A DNA stretch of 32,692 bases from UBA7672 sp038326205 (GTDB lineage: Bacteria > Pseudomonadota > Alphaproteobacteria > Caulobacterales > Hyphomonadaceae), in contig JBBQJV010000044.1 in assembly GCA_038326205.1 (NCBI GenBank), positions 1 through 32,692 on the forward strand, read 5' to 3'. Below are positions 31,513 through 32,692 of the stretch, in pieces (position 1 is the first letter of the stretch; the number at the start of each line of letters is the position of its first letter). The notes beneath the pieces are model-generated. The model was not told the DNA's origin and did not search any database. It was given only the letters and a program-made list of their open reading frames with translations. A program made the position numbers and the translations under genes.

Positions 31513-31530
31513 GCGTGCCCCTTGGCACGC
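31513..31530. terminator. Short hairpin after the RlmA-like gene
   Basis: GCGTGCC (31513-31519) and GGCACGC (31524-31530) form a perfect 7-bp stem around CCTT. It lies between the rRNA methyltransferase gene and the convergent transposase remnant. No U-run follows, so its role as terminator is uncertain. The rest of 31428-31555 shows no gene. Confidence 0.35.
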
Positions 31531-31555
31531 GCTCCCGGCGCAGGCACTACGGGAT

Positions 31556-32675
31556 TCACATATCTCTGAGCGCCCAGCCTTTGGCGATGGCCTTAAAGTG
31601 CCTGAGGCCGTTGGCGAAGGTGATGGGTCCCGGCGGTCTTGAGCTTTTATAGCCGTCCCATCCGCCGAGTTTGGCGATCGCCCACGCAGCCCACGCAAGG
31701 GAGCGTGGCGGGTGCGGGTTCTTCTGCGCCTGCGTTGTTCCTTCGAGTTCGCGAATGAGGCGGGTCAGTGCGGCGATCTCGCCCGGCGCAAAGACGATGG
31801 CGGCCTGCTGACCGGTCTTTCCGTCACGGGCCTGCACCAGCTGCATCACGATGCAGGCGGCATGGGCGGCGATAGCGGTGAGCTTGACGAGGCGGTCGGC
31901 GTCGCCGACCTGGCTGTCCTCGATGCGCAGCCCTTGGCTCTTGAGGGTGCGGAAGAGCTGCTCGATAGCCCCGTGCTGGCGATACCAGCCGACGATGCGC
32001 CAGACTTGCTCGTGGCTGGCCCGCAGGCGGGTTGCGCGCGGCGACCTCGATCAGGGTGAGTTCGATCTCCGCAGGAAGGCCATGCTTCGCCAACCCGTCC
32101 GGCCGCTTGACGCGCACGAGCCCATGACGCGCCTCGACATGCGCGGTGCGTTCGCGAGCGTTGCCCCGCTCGCGCAGATCGATGCGGGTGATCCCCGCCG
32201 ATGCGGTCGGCGCATCCGAGAGATGTCCGCCGGCGATGCGGCGGTCCTTGCTTGCGCGCACGAGAAAGTGGGTGTTTGCAGCGCGCGGGCGCGCCTGAAG
32301 CGCGAAGATGTCGCTCTCGCGGGCGCCGATGACTGTGATCATGGCTGCACGCGCCAGCACGCCTTCGGCCGCCTCCGCCGGTGCGGTTCGAGCGGCTTCT
32401 CGCTGCTGTCCTGGATCGCCAGCACATGCCGCCCGGCGCAGGCCTCGGTCGTGCGAACGCTCCAGCCCGCCCTCAGCGAGCCGCGACATTCACCTTTTCG
32501 TTGGCCAGCAACCGGCCGATGCGGACAATCCCGCCACGCCGCCCTCCCGCCAGCTGCCGCAGGCAGCAGGTCGAGCGCGACACCATGGCGCCCAGGACAA
32601 TGGCCCCCTTTTTTCCAGCCGCACGTCTCCGAACGACCCCAACGAATAAACCTCCATCCAGCGCCTCCCCTGCAA
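31556..32675 (-). pseudogene. IS4-family transposase, decayed
   Basis: Pieces of one IS4-type transposase lie in order in several frames. N-terminus: SFGDVRLEKRG (near 32650), then GAMVSRSTCCLRQLAGG in another frame after a one-base slip at the C5T6 run (32604-32614); TTEACAGRHVLAIQDSSE in a third frame (first catalytic Asp in QDSSE); VLARAAMITVIGARESDIF and LTLIEVAARNPPAG; finally WRIVGWYRQHGAIEQLFRTLK (catalytic Glu in IEQLF) to RPPGPITFANGLRHF and stop at 31556. The second catalytic Asp (normally GDRESD) is Ala (GARESD). Segments expected after QDSSE and after RNPPAG are missing, so two internal deletions are likely. The enzyme cannot be active. Confidence 0.88.
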
Positions 32676-32692
32676 CGCACGCCGCAGTTAGG
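31556..32692 (-). mobile_element. IS4-family insertion sequence remnant (outer end beyond window)
   Basis: The remnant transposase gene defines an old IS4-type insertion. Terminal inverted repeats could not be fixed: the right end probably lies past the window, and a left-hand candidate (CAAACTGC near 31497-31504 versus TAACTGC at the complement of the window end) is too weak to call. No target duplication can be shown. Confidence 0.6.

Overview
The window is high-GC, densely packed DNA that looks like an ordinary chromosomal stretch of an alphaproteobacterium. The best guess is the Caulobacterales/Hyphomonadaceae neighbourhood, at moderate confidence. The pointers are a groES-groEL operon with a CIRCE-like HrcA operator, a TipF-like degenerate EAL protein, folate-dependent TrmFO, an alphaproteobacterial LexA box (GAAC-N7-GAAC) ahead of uvrA, an ArsR-AHSA1 gene pair, and two families of intergenic palindromic repeats. 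Several genes appear to use GTG or TTG starts. No tRNA, rRNA or CRISPR was seen.

Layout. 1-0.8 kb: groES and the 5' end of groEL (minus strand) with promoter and CIRCE. 0.9-5.2 kb: PaaI-type thioesterase, MscS channel, msrB, an SDR dehydrogenase, and three small membrane proteins, one only 39 aa. 5.4-12.3 kb: a Baeyer-Villiger-type flavin monooxygenase, a beta-lactamase-fold lipoprotein hydrolase, a solitary DUF262/DUF1524 (GmrSD-like) nuclease, then an FAH-family enzyme followed 3 nt later by a membrane-anchored MBL-fold protein that has lost its metal ligands. 12.7-14.8 kb: TipF-like EAL protein and a class IIA HAD protein with directly abutting reading frames. 14.9-18.3 kb (minus): TauD-type dioxygenase, a frame-broken secreted gene coupled to it by TAATG, an apparently catalytic EAL protein, and sodB. 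18.4-23.6 kb: a squalene/phytoene-synthase-like protein, a DUF6498 membrane protein, trmFO, a secreted TonB-C protein and a multi-pass membrane protein. 23.6-27.8 kb: a long inverted repeat, uvrA with its SOS box, and a TspO-like membrane protein. 27.9-31.4 kb: a small SET-domain protein, ArsR/AHSA1 pair with an operator on the start codon, a glycine-zipper lipoprotein, a DUF4287/DUF5655 protein and an RlmA-like rRNA methyltransferase. 31.5 kb to the end: a decayed IS4-family transposase that runs to the window edge.

Most of the content is housekeeping, stress response (GroESL, MsrB, SodB, UvrA, GlsB-like, MscS) and general metabolism. I did not find a convincing multi-gene novel system. The accessory items most worth a second look are the lone DUF262/DUF1524 protein, the metal-site-less MBL protein, the ArsR operator fused to its start codon, the tandemly repeated stop-codon segment at the end of sodB, the five-codon mini-ORF ahead of the RlmA-like gene, and the two palindromic repeat families.
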